From: Gemmata palustris
GTDB taxonomy: Bacteria > Planctomycetota > Planctomycetia > Gemmatales > Gemmataceae
Reading direction: 5' to 3'
DNA length: 64,000 nucleotides
Assembly: GCF_017939745.1 (NCBI RefSeq)
Contig: NZ_JAGKQQ010000001.1
Coordinates: forward strand, 2,914,001 to 2,978,000
Below are positions 28,303 to 37,775 of this stretch, one piece after another (position 1 is the stretch's first letter; the number at the start of each line of letters is the position of its first letter). The position numbers and the translations under genes are program-made. The notes beneath the pieces are model-generated. The model made no database searches and was not told the DNA's origin. It worked only from the letters and a program-made list of their open reading frames with translations.

Positions 28303-28962
28303 TCACTTCTTGGGCGGGGTGAACTCGACCACCAATTTCGGGCGCTGCTTTACGTCCTCGAACTCGGACGTGTAGAAGTCCCACCCGTTGCCGCCGGTGT
28401 TGATGAACACCCAGCCGTGGTTGGGCGCGCCGTTGGCCCACGCCTGTACGGTGTCCGTCACTTCAAAGGGGATGTCCGACGAACTGGCCGAGATCTTCCC
28501 GAACGTGAAACTGTCTTTCTGCTTCGAGGCTTCGAGCCCGTCGGCGGTGACCCCCGCGACCACGCTCGCCCAGGTCGCGGTGCGCTTCCACGGCACGAGC
28601 ATCCGGTGCAGGTGAACCGTATCGCCCGGATCGAACGCGCTCACGACCATTTTGGCCGAATGGATGGCGGACTTCGGCGGGATCTGCCCGAGCTTGTCGC
28701 CGATGACGTTCTCGAACCGCATCAGAATTTGGCTCTCGCCGCCGTCGTTGTCGGCGTCGCTGCTCGCGTTCGGGTTCCCTTCGAGGCACGTGTTCGGCGA
28801 CACGGCCCAGATTTCGATGTCCACGGTGCCGGCGTAGCCGTTCGCGCCGTCCTGGAACGTCACGGTCCGCTTCGCGCCCGTGCCCACAGGCGCGGGCGCA
28901 TCGGCGGTGAACCCTGCCGCTACGATCGTCGCCCCCATGAGCGCTGCGAGAGCCACTTTCAT
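28303..28962 (-). CDS. Secreted DNRLRE-type beta-sandwich protein
   Basis: A 219-residue protein with signal peptide MKVALAALMGATIVAAGFTA and a single DNRLRE-like domain (TVTFQDGANGYAGTVDIEIW, SQILMRFENVIG, IHSAKMVVSAFDPGDTVHLHRM, KRPKLVVEF-like end). Such domains are structural, often on surface or biofilm proteins. Its ATG overlaps the stop of the ECF sigma gene (ATGA), so it is translated together with it and is the first candidate for what that sigma factor controls. Confidence 0.8.
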   Translation of the reverse strand: MKVALAALMGATIVAAGFTADAPAPVGTGAKRTVTFQDGANGYAGTVDIEIWAVSPNTCLEGNPNASSDADNDGGESQILMRFENVIGDKLGQIPPKSAIHSAKMVVSAFDPGDTVHLHRMLVPWKRTATWASVVAGVTADGLEASKQKDSFTFGKISASSSDIPFEVTDTVQAWANGAPNHGWVFINTGGNGWDFYTSEFEDVKQRPKLVVEFTPPKK

Positions 28963-31772
28963 CGCGTGCCTCCTTCAGAAGTGCCGGGCAGAACCACATC
29001 GGGAACCGTGATCGTCTTGCCTGAGCTGATTGTGAACTTGCCGAGAACGACCCGACCCGCGCCGGAACCGACCGCGATGGCGTACCGCGCACCGGGGATT
29101 AGCGCGGGCAGCTCGGCAATCCCTTCGGCGTTTGTCTTCGGGCGCGCCGGGTAGTTCGTCGCATCGAACCACTCGACCGGTTGCGGGTCCGCGAGTGGTT
29201 CGCCGATTTTCGAGCCGCTCACGCAGTCGCGTTCGACGAGCAGCGACAGCCCGATTTCTTGCCCCACCCTCGGCCTGCCATCAGCGCCGAGCACACGAAA
29301 TCGGATCGTGCCGCACGCGAGCAGTTGGGCGCTCGGTTCCGGCGCCCCAGAGGTCACGGCGGTCAGATCAATGACCGCACCGACCCGGGCGCCCGGATCG
29401 AGCAGGTACGCGCGCGTCGTATACCCCTCGCGGCACCCGGGAACAGTGAACGCCGCTCCGCGCACCGGCGCGGGTAGGGCCGCGTACCCGCGCACCGGCG
29501 ACACACGCCCCGACGCGAGCAGAAATATCGAGCCGCTGTCGGTGCCGGGGTGATGCACCGTGCCACTGATGGATCGCGCCGAGCGGAGCACGACCTTCAC
29601 GGCGGGCACGTCTCCGCGCTCCGCGACTTCGATTCGTGCAATGTGGTGCGCGAAGATCGTGGTGTGAGTCGTGCCGGGGAGTTTCGCGGAAGCCGTCTCG
29701 AAGTCAGGAGTCGGGCCGTAGACGCGAACCGAACACGCCCCGGGCAACACGGGAAGTGAAAAACGACCATCGGACCCGGTGCGCGTGATCGCGTCGCGCC
29801 CGACGAGGACGTCGTCCTTCCATTCCGGGCGCGTGGCCGATTCGCGGCCCCAGTGAACCGCGGCGCCCGCGAGCGGCATCCCGTTCTCGTCCGTGACCGT
29901 GCCGGTGAGCCGGCGCCCGCGCGGTACGCGCACGACGAGCCGCTGGTCCGTCGAATCACTCGTCACCTCGATCCGGGTGCGCACGCCGACGTATGGCCCA
30001 CTCTCGGCCAGTGGGTGAACGAGCACTTCCGCGCGGTCGTGCGGCGCGAGGCTTACGCGCACCCGCCCTCGATTATCTGTTACTGCGTCGATGTCGGCGG
30101 GGATGGACCGCGGGCCGAGGATGCCGTGATCGGTTGCGCAGAAGTGCGGGTGTGCCGCGACGCGGTCCGTGATGACCGTGACGCGCGCACCGACAAGGAC
30201 CGCGTCGGTGTCGCCGGCCCGTACTTCGACCGTCAGCGGGCGCGCCGAATCGAGTCGGAACTCGCCCACCGCCCCGACCTTCACTCCATCGACGCGGAAG
30301 CTATCGAGGGCGAACCGCCGATCGAGTATGCGAACCCACACGTTCACAGAACCACCGAGCGCCGGGAGCGTGAACGTGCCGTCCGCGCTACTCACTACCG
30401 CGCTCGGCCACGCCGGTGGGGAAGTGAGGTCCGCCCGCCCCACGACGGGTTCCGCGACCGCGTCGCCGATCCGGACCACTTCGACACGCACACCGGCCGC
30501 CGGGTGCCCGGTTTTGTCGAGCAGTTTGCCCTTTAGATCGGACGCGGCCGCCAACTTCAGTTCGATCTCGCCCGGTGAGGGGCGCAGTCGGACCGGGAGC
30601 GTCGCGGGAGCGAAGTTCGGTCCCGACGCCTGCACGGTAACCACACGCCCCGAAAACCACGTGTCGAAGTCATCGGGCACGGACAGCGCGAATCGCCCCT
30701 CTGCGTCGGTGCGAGTCGTTGCGATCGCTTCGTCGCGTAACCCGCGCTCGCCCGGTCCGAATGGCCGGCGCGCCAGAGCTACGATTGATGCGCCCGCAAC
30801 CGACTCACCTTTCGGTCCGCGAACCACACCCGTTACCGGCGTGTGCGGCCGGGCGGGGGCAACCCGCGGGTGTGCTTCGGCTTCGGGTGTTGGAGCCGGG
30901 GGCGATTCCGGCGAGATCATGAATGCGATCGCACCTCCGACGCAGACGACCGCAACCGCCAAGACCGCGAACACGGTACCAGTGCGGTTGGTCCCGTTCG
31001 CCACTGTCGAAGGTGCTGCGCTCGCAAACACACCCGCGCGAGTCGTGGGGAGCAGCCCCGTGCGCGCGACGACGAGTCCGGTTTCTACGGCTTGTGCGAG
31101 AAGAGCCGGCGGTGCGGCGGAAGCCGCGGGGAGTGCCGCCCCGGTGAGAACGGCTGCGAGGATCTTTGTCGCGGTTTTGCCGTGTTGAGCGAACCGGCGG
31201 CGCAGTCGTGTTTGGGCGCGGACGAAGCGCCGGTGAACCGCGGCCGTCGAGCACCCGAGTTCGAGGGCCGCGTCCGCGTAGGTGCGCCCTTCGAGACAAC
31301 AGAGGACGAGAACGGCGCGTTCCGATTGTGACAGTTGCGCGAGTTCGTCGTCGAGGAGCATCCGAAGGTCGCTCGCGGCCGATTCGTCGTTGTGAGGCGC
31401 GACTTCGGCAACCCGCTCCTCAATGCGCCGTTGACGGGCGATCGAGCGCTGGAGGTCGATCGAGCAATCGCGCGCGACCCGAAAGAGCCATCCGCCGAGT
31501 GCTTCTTTGTTGAGGATGCGCTTGGCGTCGCGCGAGAGTCGGAGAAATGTTGCCTGGAGCGCGTCTTCTGCATCGGCCTGGTTGCGGAGCACCCGGAGGC
31601 ACACGCCCCACACCAGTTCGCTGTGCCGCCCGACGAGGGCCGTGAACGCCTGCTCGTCGCGGGTCTGGATGAACCGGCGGAGCAGTTCGACGTCGGTCCG
31701 CGTGTCCTCTTTCCAGGAAGCCACGACGAACCGCAGTTGCCGAATCACGGTCGATCGGGGCTTTTCCGCCAT
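28959..31772 (-). CDS. ECF sigma factor fused to a membrane segment and carboxypeptidase-regulatory-like repeats
   Basis: A 937-residue protein. Residues about 20-190 are an ECF sigma factor: region 2 (RHSELVWGVCLRVLRNQADAEDALQ contains the core-binding helix) and region 4 (YADAALELGCSTAAVHRRF). A single hydrophobic segment follows (TVFAVLAVAVVCVGGAIAFM, about 300-320), then several carboxypeptidase-D regulatory-like beta-sandwich repeats (TGVVRGPKGESVAGASIVAL, LTGTVTDENGMPLAGAAVHW). The sigma part is cytoplasmic and the rest probably periplasmic. Large C-terminal extensions on ECF factors are known in planctomycetes. ATG 31772 starts MAEKPRSTVIRQLRF. It leads the seven-gene run to 18795. Confidence 0.9.
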   Translation of the reverse strand: MAEKPRSTVIRQLRFVVASWKEDTRTDVELLRRFIQTRDEQAFTALVGRHSELVWGVCLRVLRNQADAEDALQATFLRLSRDAKRILNKEALGGWLFRVARDCSIDLQRSIARQRRIEERVAEVAPHNDESAASDLRMLLDDELAQLSQSERAVLVLCCLEGRTYADAALELGCSTAAVHRRFVRAQTRLRRRFAQHGKTATKILAAVLTGAALPAASAAPPALLAQAVETGLVVARTGLLPTTRAGVFASAAPSTVANGTNRTGTVFAVLAVAVVCVGGAIAFMISPESPPAPTPEAEAHPRVAPARPHTPVTGVVRGPKGESVAGASIVALARRPFGPGERGLRDEAIATTRTDAEGRFALSVPDDFDTWFSGRVVTVQASGPNFAPATLPVRLRPSPGEIELKLAAASDLKGKLLDKTGHPAAGVRVEVVRIGDAVAEPVVGRADLTSPPAWPSAVVSSADGTFTLPALGGSVNVWVRILDRRFALDSFRVDGVKVGAVGEFRLDSARPLTVEVRAGDTDAVLVGARVTVITDRVAAHPHFCATDHGILGPRSIPADIDAVTDNRGRVRVSLAPHDRAEVLVHPLAESGPYVGVRTRIEVTSDSTDQRLVVRVPRGRRLTGTVTDENGMPLAGAAVHWGRESATRPEWKDDVLVGRDAITRTGSDGRFSLPVLPGACSVRVYGPTPDFETASAKLPGTTHTTIFAHHIARIEVAERGDVPAVKVVLRSARSISGTVHHPGTDSGSIFLLASGRVSPVRGYAALPAPVRGAAFTVPGCREGYTTRAYLLDPGARVGAVIDLTAVTSGAPEPSAQLLACGTIRFRVLGADGRPRVGQEIGLSLLVERDCVSGSKIGEPLADPQPVEWFDATNYPARPKTNAEGIAELPALIPGARYAIAVGSGAGRVVLGKFTISSGKTITVPDVVLPGTSEGGTR

Positions 31773-31893
31773 GAATCCGCCCGCGGGTGTGCGAGTCAAC
31801 ACAAACAATGCCGCTCCGAGTCGTCCGCATTTCTCGCGGCGTTTCGGCATTCATCAGAGCTTCGCGCGTCCCACACAACCACGGGCGGTCCCG

Positions 31894-33234
31894 TTACCCG
31901 CCTACTGCCACCGCGCCGGTCTTCCGCTGACCGGTGCGGCTCGCGTCCATGACGCGGCCGTTCTCGTCCATCGCGAGGTGGAACCGCTCCCTGCCCTGGA
32001 TGCGGTGGAGCGTGAGGTGGTAGTCGCCGCTGCTGGCCGCCAGGTACGTGAGCTTGTCCGGCGCTTGCGGGGCGCGGAGCCGGCCCCACGACCCGTCGCC
32101 GAGGAACAGCACGCCGTTGTCGTCCGCGAGCCCGCCGATCAGCGGCTTGGTGCGCTTGAACGTGTGGTCGTGGTGCTCCAGAACCACCGGCACGCGATAC
32201 TTCTCGAACAGCGGAACCCAGTGCTTGCGGTTCCCGGCACCCGTACCGGTGCCCTCCTTACCGTCCGCGGGGACTTCGGCCTTGCGGAACGACGGGTACG
32301 CGGGGACGTGGTTCACCACAATCGTGTTCGGGTGATCCTTTCGGGCCTTGAGGGTCTTTTCGAGCCAGTCGGCTTGATCGCCGCCGATGGCCGAGGTGTG
32401 GCCCGTATCGAGCATCACCAGGCTCAGGTAGTCGCCGAAGTCGAGTGTGCTGTAGCCCGTATCGGGGAACAGGCCGTCGAAGAGCGCATAGTAGAACGGC
32501 GCCTTTTCGCGCGTCTTCCCGAACCCGCCGTCCACTTCGTGATTCCCGATGCACGTAATCATCGGGATCATGCGCCCGTTCTTCCCGACCATGTGCTTCG
32601 AGTAGTTCCGCAGGAACGCGAGACTGACCTCGACCGAGCGGCCGTTGTCGTACCCCAGGTCCCCGCCCACCACCGCGAACATCGGGTTCTGGCGCGCGGC
32701 CTGGATGTTGTTCGCGACCGCGTGGGCGTTCACCCCGCAATCGCCGCCCGAAACGAAGTGGATCGCGTCGTTCGCCTTCGCCGGCATCGTCTGGAACCGG
32801 TACACCGGCGACGACTTTCCGATGCGGAACTCGTAATCGGTCCCCGGAACCAACCCGGTCAGCTCGGTGCGGAACACCTTGAAGTCAGTTTTCGGGTACG
32901 GCTTCGTGCTTGTTGTTTGCGCCTTCCACACCCCCACGCGGGCGGTACCCGCCGCGATCGCGAGGTGCGCGGATGCGCCCAGGTTCGCGGGGCGGTAGTA
33001 GACCGAGGTGTCGGCCGTTTCGCCCACGGTGCCGACCCACTGCACGGTCATGGTCGTTGTTGGGTCGCGGTGCCACGTCAGGAACAGCGTGGTCGGTTGG
33101 AACGTGAAATCGTCCGGCCCGCCGACGAGGGGCGCGTCGAGCGCCGACCGTTGTGGCTGGGCGGCACGAATTGACGGCGCTAATGCGCCGGCCAGCGACG
33201 CTCCGAGGAGCGCACGACGGGAAAGGCCTGACAT
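31894..33234 (-). CDS. Tat-exported purple-acid-phosphatase-like metallophosphoesterase
   Basis: A 446-residue protein with twin-arginine leader MSGLSRRALLGASLAGALA, an N-terminal fibronectin-like domain (TTMTVQWVGTVGE ... LTGLVPGTDYEFRIG) and a calcineurin-like metallophosphoesterase core: GGDCGVNAH, VVGGDLGYDN, ITCIGNHEVDG, IVVNHVPAYP, LEHHDHTFKR, which supply the two-metal site. The domain order is that of purple acid phosphatases. It would hydrolyse phosphomonoesters in the periplasm. It lies 121 bp upstream of the ECF sigma gene on the same strand. Confidence 0.9.
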   Translation of the reverse strand: MSGLSRRALLGASLAGALAPSIRAAQPQRSALDAPLVGGPDDFTFQPTTLFLTWHRDPTTTMTVQWVGTVGETADTSVYYRPANLGASAHLAIAAGTARVGVWKAQTTSTKPYPKTDFKVFRTELTGLVPGTDYEFRIGKSSPVYRFQTMPAKANDAIHFVSGGDCGVNAHAVANNIQAARQNPMFAVVGGDLGYDNGRSVEVSLAFLRNYSKHMVGKNGRMIPMITCIGNHEVDGGFGKTREKAPFYYALFDGLFPDTGYSTLDFGDYLSLVMLDTGHTSAIGGDQADWLEKTLKARKDHPNTIVVNHVPAYPSFRKAEVPADGKEGTGTGAGNRKHWVPLFEKYRVPVVLEHHDHTFKRTKPLIGGLADDNGVLFLGDGSWGRLRAPQAPDKLTYLAASSGDYHLTLHRIQGRERFHLAMDENGRVMDASRTGQRKTGAVAVGG

Positions 33235-33703
33235 GCTGATTGGCTCCGAAATCGCGATTTAAGGTGCCACGGCGATTTTCTCGACCGGAGACCGCGATGA
33301 CAGTGAATTGGCGGTGAAGACTGGGTGCAGATGAGAAATGCCTGCTGGCGCTGGAGATTTTACGCGCGACACGCGAAGAGATTCCGCGCGATCTTCACGC
33401 CGGCTTCGCCCGTTCGCCCGTCTTGTGCAAAAGCCGCGACCACCAAAGTGGGAGTTGCTGGAACGAACCCGAACCGCACAGGTTTAGTCGGCCTGAATGT
33501 GCTTATGAGTCGAATGCCGCCGGTGCTTCGTGCGGGAGATCTCCAACCGGGCTTGGCTCGTTCACAATATCGACTCTCGGGGGCGCTTGCGCCAGGCCGT
33601 CACGCTCCACGACCTCGAGGGCCGCGTACCCTCGCAGGCCGCCGAGGAACTCGGGTACTGGGTGGCCGAAGCCCACCGCCGGGTCGGGCGCGCGCCACAG
33701 TCC
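33235..33703. other. Non-coding or interrupted region left of the IS element
   Basis: About 470 bp without a clear gene. From 33530 both strands are open up to the insertion point of the IS1-family element and stay open on its far side once the element is removed, so an unidentified gene may have been interrupted here. No family is recognised on either strand. Confidence 0.4.
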
Positions 33704-33711
33704 GAGGAACG

Positions 33712-34501
33712 GGTAGTGGCCCTAATGTCGGGATTCGTTGTACAGGCGTATGAAATACCACAAGGCGCCGAGGTGGTTCCTGGGGCACTTGGAGAACGTG
33801 AGAGTCTTGCGCACGAGTCGGGCGCATCGTTGTCTCAGGGTAAGCCAGAACCGTTCGATGTGGGCGGTGAGGCCCGTGTCCTTGCCCACGGGTCGATGCC
33901 GGGCGCGTGGGATCACGCCACGGTACGAGGCGAGGAAGTCGGTGTACACGGTGACCCCGGTCCGGTACCCGCGCGGGAGCGCGTCCCAGAGCCGTTGGGC
34001 CGTGGCTGCGGACCGGTCCCCGAGAACCATTGCGAGCACCCGCCGGGTGCCCAAGTCCAGGGCTACCCAGACCCAATGGACATCACCCTTGGAACCCACG
34101 AAGCTCCACAATTCGTCGGCCTCGATCACGACCGGGCCGCACTTTTTGGGGGCGGTCCCGGCTCGTGTGGGGTCTCCTGTCGATACAGCTCGTTGACGAA
34201 CCCTTGGAGCCACGACCGGGACACCCCGACGGCCCGCGCGATGGCCCGGATTCCCATGCGCTCGGCCAACAGGCGCCGCACCAGATCCTTCGTGGCCTCC
34301 GGGACCGGTCCGGTCTTCGGGTCCGCAACGAACCGCCGGTCGCACCCCCGGCACCGGAACCCCGGAGTGCCCGAGTGGGTGAGACCGTTGCGCACCACAT
34401 GGGTCGCACCGCACCGGGGGCACGGCGGAATCGGGGGACGAGGGGGTGTTGCGTCCAGCATCCCAACACTTTAGAGCAATCCCAACCGGTGGGCCACTAC
34501 C
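33712..34501 (-). mobile_element. Complete IS1-family insertion sequence, 790 bp
   Basis: The ends are an 11-bp perfect terminal inverted repeat GGTAGTGGCCC (33712-33722 and 34491-34501). Immediately outside is the direct duplication GAGGAACG (33704-33711 and 34502-34509), an 8-bp target site as expected for IS1. Length (790 bp), the two-frame transposase and the zinc-finger InsA-like part all match the IS1 family. The intact duplication and perfect ends point to a recent insertion. Confidence 0.92.
33722..34461 (-). CDS. IS1-family transposase made by -1 frameshift (InsA-InsB' type)
   Basis: The first frame starts at 34461 (MLDATPPRPPIPPCPRCGAT) and encodes an InsA-like zinc finger (CPRC...CRGC) and helix-turn-helix (AIARAVGVSRSWLQGFVNEL), stopping at 34126. 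The DDE-type catalytic part (VIEADELWSFVG, WVALDLGTRRVLAMVLGDRS, VYTDFLASYRGVI, HIERFWLTLRQRCARLVRKT) is in the -1 frame and ends at 33722. The overlap contains the slippery C CCA AAA sequence near 34145, where a -1 slip would join the two into one protein of about 245 residues. This is the IS1 expression mode; the heptamer differs from the IS1 A-AAA-AAC. Confidence 0.87.
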
Positions 34502-34596
34502 GAGGAACGCCTCCAGTTCGAGGGGGCGAACCGGCGGGCGGCGACGGGCCGGGTCATTGGCACGCGGGTACTCGCCGGCAGCCGGAGGATTTATGG

Positions 34597-36030
34597 TCAG
34601 GAGGCCCCCTCCTCGGGCGCGGGAGGGACCAGCAGGCCGACGATCGGGCTGGTCATCGCCGTAGTGACGAGGGCCATGATTACCATCATGGCGAAAAGGG
34701 TCGGGCTGATTACCCCCAGGTCCAGCCCGATGTTCAGCGCGATCAGCTCCATCAGCCCGCGGGTGTTCATCAGCGCCCCCAGCGCGGCCGAGTCCCGCCA
34801 CGACTGGCCGGTGAGCCGGGCCGCGATCATGGCCCCGCCGAATTTGCCGACCGTTGCCACGAGCACGATCGCCCCGCACCAGAGCCAGTCCCCCGCACTG
34901 CTGACCAGTCCGATCTGCATCCGCATCCCGGTGTACGCGAAGAACGCGGGCAGCAGCAGGACCGTGACCGGGTCCTTCAGTTTGGTGGTGAACTCCTTCG
35001 CGATCCGCCCGTCGTGCGGGACGACGGCGCCGAGGAGAAACGCGCCGAACAGGGCGTGAATGCCGATCGCCTCCGTCGCCAGGGCCGACGCGAGTACCGC
35101 CAGGAACGTGCCCGAAACGACCAGCGGCGGGAGCGGGCCGGGGGTCGCGTCGAGCCGAGAATTCAGTCGAGCGGCGAGCGGCCGGGCGACCAGCACCATC
35201 ACCGCGACGAACAATGCGGCCTGCGCGGCGATCGCGACCACGCTCGAAACCTGCGACTGTGCGAGGCCGACGATCAGCGCCAGCAGGCACCACGCGGTCA
35301 CGTCGTCGGCCGCCGCGCAACCCAGCGCCACGGTCCCCAGTTCGGTCCGCTCCATCTTCCGGTCGGTGAGGATGCGGGCCAGCACGGGGAACGCCGTGAT
35401 GGACATCGCAACCCCCATGAACAGTGCGAAGTTCGTGAACGGCACTCCCGCCGGGGCGAGGGTCGGGTACAGCGCCAGGGCGAGCGCCGAGCCGAGGACG
35501 AAGGGCGCCACGATGCTGGCGTGGGAAACCGCGACAGCGGAGTGCATCTGTTTCCTGAGCCGGGCGGCGTTCAGTTCCAACCCGACCAGGAACATGTAGA
35601 GGACGACCCCGATCGTCGAGACGGCCTTGATCGCCGCGGGCACCTGTCCCTTGGGGTCCGCGGCGGCCGAGGGGATCAGGAAGTGCATCCCCTGCGGCCA
35701 GACGGCCCCGAGCAGTGACGGCCCGAGGACGATGCCGGCGATCACTTCGCCGATGACCGGGGGCTGGCCGACCCACCGGCAGAGGCGCCCGAGGACCGTC
35801 CCGAGGAAGATCACCGCGACCAGCGTCGCCATGACGTGCAGCACCACGTCCACAGGCGGGGCGGTGGACGTCGGCGCGGCGATGGCGGTCGTTGCGGGTG
35901 CGGTGAGATCGGCCCCCGTGCGGCACACGAGGGCGACCAGCCCGATTCCGGCGGCGAGCAGGGTGATGTAAGCGGCGGCACTGATCAGGGCGGAAGGCCG
36001 GGCAACGCGCAGCGTGTCTACTTGGGACAT
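34597..36030 (-). CDS. CPA2-family cation:proton antiporter
   Basis: A 477-residue membrane protein with about 12-13 helices of the Na+/H+ exchanger (CPA2, KefB/NhaS3-like) type. Typical stretches are GQPPVIGEVIAGIVLGPSLL, LYMFLVGLELNAARLRKQ, SITAFPVLARILTDRKMERT and the ion-site Asp pair in GCAAADDVTAWCLLAL. It exchanges Na+ or K+ for protons across the inner membrane. There is no TrkA-N domain at the C-terminus. ATG 36030 has GGAG about 10 nt upstream; the long upstream open frame is not coding. The IS1 element lies 96 bp after its stop. Confidence 0.92.
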   Translation of the reverse strand: MSQVDTLRVARPSALISAAAYITLLAAGIGLVALVCRTGADLTAPATTAIAAPTSTAPPVDVVLHVMATLVAVIFLGTVLGRLCRWVGQPPVIGEVIAGIVLGPSLLGAVWPQGMHFLIPSAAADPKGQVPAAIKAVSTIGVVLYMFLVGLELNAARLRKQMHSAVAVSHASIVAPFVLGSALALALYPTLAPAGVPFTNFALFMGVAMSITAFPVLARILTDRKMERTELGTVALGCAAADDVTAWCLLALIVGLAQSQVSSVVAIAAQAALFVAVMVLVARPLAARLNSRLDATPGPLPPLVVSGTFLAVLASALATEAIGIHALFGAFLLGAVVPHDGRIAKEFTTKLKDPVTVLLLPAFFAYTGMRMQIGLVSSAGDWLWCGAIVLVATVGKFGGAMIAARLTGQSWRDSAALGALMNTRGLMELIALNIGLDLGVISPTLFAMMVIMALVTTAMTSPIVGLLVPPAPEEGAS

Positions 36031-36153
36031 TGTGGTCTCCGAAGGAGCGTCCCGGAGATAATACTTGTTTGGACAAGTATCGTCCAGACGGGTATTTCCC
36101 GCCGCGCCGCTTCTGCTACGTTCCAATCCCGCCTCCCCTCCGGAATCGGCCAT

Positions 36154-36342
36154 GTGTCGAATCGGCACCTGCCTGCTGCGCGCACTCGGTCGCCGCCCGT
36201 TGCGGCGCGGGCCGGCGACCGAGTGCGCGAGCCGATCAAGTACAAGACCGCAACGGCCGACAACGTCGCCGCAGCGCTCCAGAAGCAGATCGACGCCGGT
36301 AAAGTGAAACTCAAGTTCGTGGACGACCACGGCTACCTGCCG
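36154..36342 (+). pseudogene. 5' remnant of a planctomycete-type secreted protein
   Basis: One frame reads VREPIKYKTATADNVAAA then LQKQIDAGKVKLKFVDDHGYLP, which resembles the N-terminal part of a recurrent planctomycete hypothetical family (from memory, not searched). The frame loses sense after HGYLP, where IS66-like coding begins in another frame. It looks like a gene cut off by the transposon remnant. Confidence 0.4.
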
Positions 36343-36790
36343 GCGACTGGCCCGACTTCGCCAAGCGGTTGCGGCGAGTCTTCGGCGGTGGTGCGGGCGG
36401 AATGAACGCGCGGGGTGAAGCCCTCGGAGGAGCACGACCTGAAGCGGTCGCGGCTCCACGCCCGGGGCGTCGATCTGAGCCCCGGCAACTGGTCGAATCC
36501 GCACGCCACGCGGCTGGCGAAGCGGTTGCACAAGTACGGAGCGGAGTTGCTGACGTTCGTGGAACTCGAGGGCGGGCCGTCGTCGAGCAACCATGCGGAA
36601 CGGGACGTGCGTCCGGCTACTGATGCGGAAGGCGAGTTACGGGAGCCAGAGTGAGCGAGGGCCGCGACCCCGGGGTATCCGGACGAGCGTGTGCCGAGCG
36701 CTGGAGAACAGGGGCCGGAACCCACTACAAGCGGTCCTCGACGCCCTGCGGACCTCCGCCACCATAGGGACAATGCCCCGATGTCGGAGA
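36343..36790 (+). pseudogene. IS66-family transposase C-terminal remnant with frameshifts
   Basis: Three frames in succession give the end of an IS66 (ORF3) transposase: DWPDFAKRLRRVFGG, then HDLKRSRLHARG ... RLAKRLHKYGAELLTFVE ... SSSNHAERDVRP, then LMRKASYGSQSERG ... NPLQAVLDALRTSATIGTMP. HAERDVRP and the SQSERG block are diagnostic. Frame changes near 36400 and 36615 make it inactive; most of the element is missing. Confidence 0.8.
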
Positions 36791-36848
36791 AGGACCGTTC
36801 AGGAGGCTGAAGGGTTACTCCACAAGATTGTCGGAGAACCAGTTTATC

Positions 36849-37775
36849 TCAATCACAGCGCAAGAGCCGGCGGTGTGGTACCCGCAACAGGCGCCAGCGG
36901 TCTACCAAGCACGCGGGCCGACACGAACTCGACTCAGGAGCACACGAATCCGCCTTACTCCCGGGCGCGGCGTCCGCTCGATCGACTCTGCGCGCGGCGG
37001 TCCAAAAGCTCTCGTTCGCATCCGGGCAGAACCGGGCCATCAGCGCGCGCATGCGCTCGACCTTCGACGCGAGCACGCGGTCCGTCTTGATCCGCTCCTC
37101 GACGTAAGCCGAATCGACGATCATGTTGGCGAACACTTCGGCCTTGTCTTCCTCCACTCCGGTCGTCGAGTAGTGATTCAGGAACCCGGGCACGGCGCTC
37201 GTGAGCACGGATGTTGTGCTCGTAGTCTGCGCGTTCGCGCCGCCGGTCCCGTACATGAAGTCCCGCGGGTTCAGTGCCGCCCACCCCGCGTCCGAATAGA
37301 GCTGGCCGTCGTCCCGGTAATCGATGATGTGAAAGAACTCGTGGTGGATCACCTTCCGCAAGTACGTGCGGTCGCCCGCGCCGCGCTCAGCATCAAGGTA
37401 CAGCGTGTCGTGCTCGAAATCGGGAACCGCGTTCCTGCGTTGACCGGCGAATGATAGCTCGGCACACAGAACGACGCGCTTGAGTTTCGACCGCGTTACC
37501 AGTTCGCGGGGGTAGAGGGTGAACTCGGAAATGAAAAGGGGAACGTAGCGCTCGCGGGCAGCGCGGTCCGGGCTCTTTCCGTCTATGGCGCCGTAGGTCG
37601 TCCGAACCGGAAACGCGGACTCGGTTGTGACCTCGATGCGGTAGGCTCGTGCGACCGCCTCCAGAGGGTCCGCTCCGGCGCCCGGTAGGGGATCGCGTGC
37701 GCGTGCGGCACTGGAAAGTAGCCCGAAGGCGAGGAGCGCCAGTGCGGGGCTCACACGGCGAGAGCGTTCGGTCAC
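36849..37775 (-). CDS. Secreted putative zinc metallopeptidase
   Basis: A 308-residue protein with signal peptide (SPALALLAFGLLSSAARA) and a zinc-binding HEFFH (145-149) inside VIHHEFFHIIDYRDDG, with a possible third ligand in GVEEDKAEVFANMI. This is the pattern of the putative zinc-binding metallopeptidases of Bacteroidetes/planctomycetes. It starts at a GTG with GGAAGAA upstream. The last 40 residues are rich in Arg/Cys/Ser and unlike the rest, and the gene ends beside the IS66 remnant, so the true C-terminus may have been replaced. Confidence 0.75.
   Translation of the reverse strand: MTERSRRVSPALALLAFGLLSSAARARDPLPGAGADPLEAVARAYRIEVTTESAFPVRTTYGAIDGKSPDRAARERYVPLFISEFTLYPRELVTRSKLKRVVLCAELSFAGQRRNAVPDFEHDTLYLDAERGAGDRTYLRKVIHHEFFHIIDYRDDGQLYSDAGWAALNPRDFMYGTGGANAQTTSTTSVLTSAVPGFLNHYSTTGVEEDKAEVFANMIVDSAYVEERIKTDRVLASKVERMRALMARFCPDANESFWTAARRVDRADAAPGSKADSCAPESSSCRPACLVDRWRLLRVPHRRLLRCD

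Noticed and set aside
33530-33711. Possible plus-strand gene starting at GTG 33530.
   Set aside because: No ribosome site and no recognised family; the other strand is equally open, so no gene was called.
34510-36076. A long minus-strand open frame that overlaps the antiporter gene and runs into the IS element.
   Set aside because: It is antisense-like, Arg/Pro-rich filler caused by high GC in another frame of the antiporter gene; only its last part (33722-34150) is real transposase.
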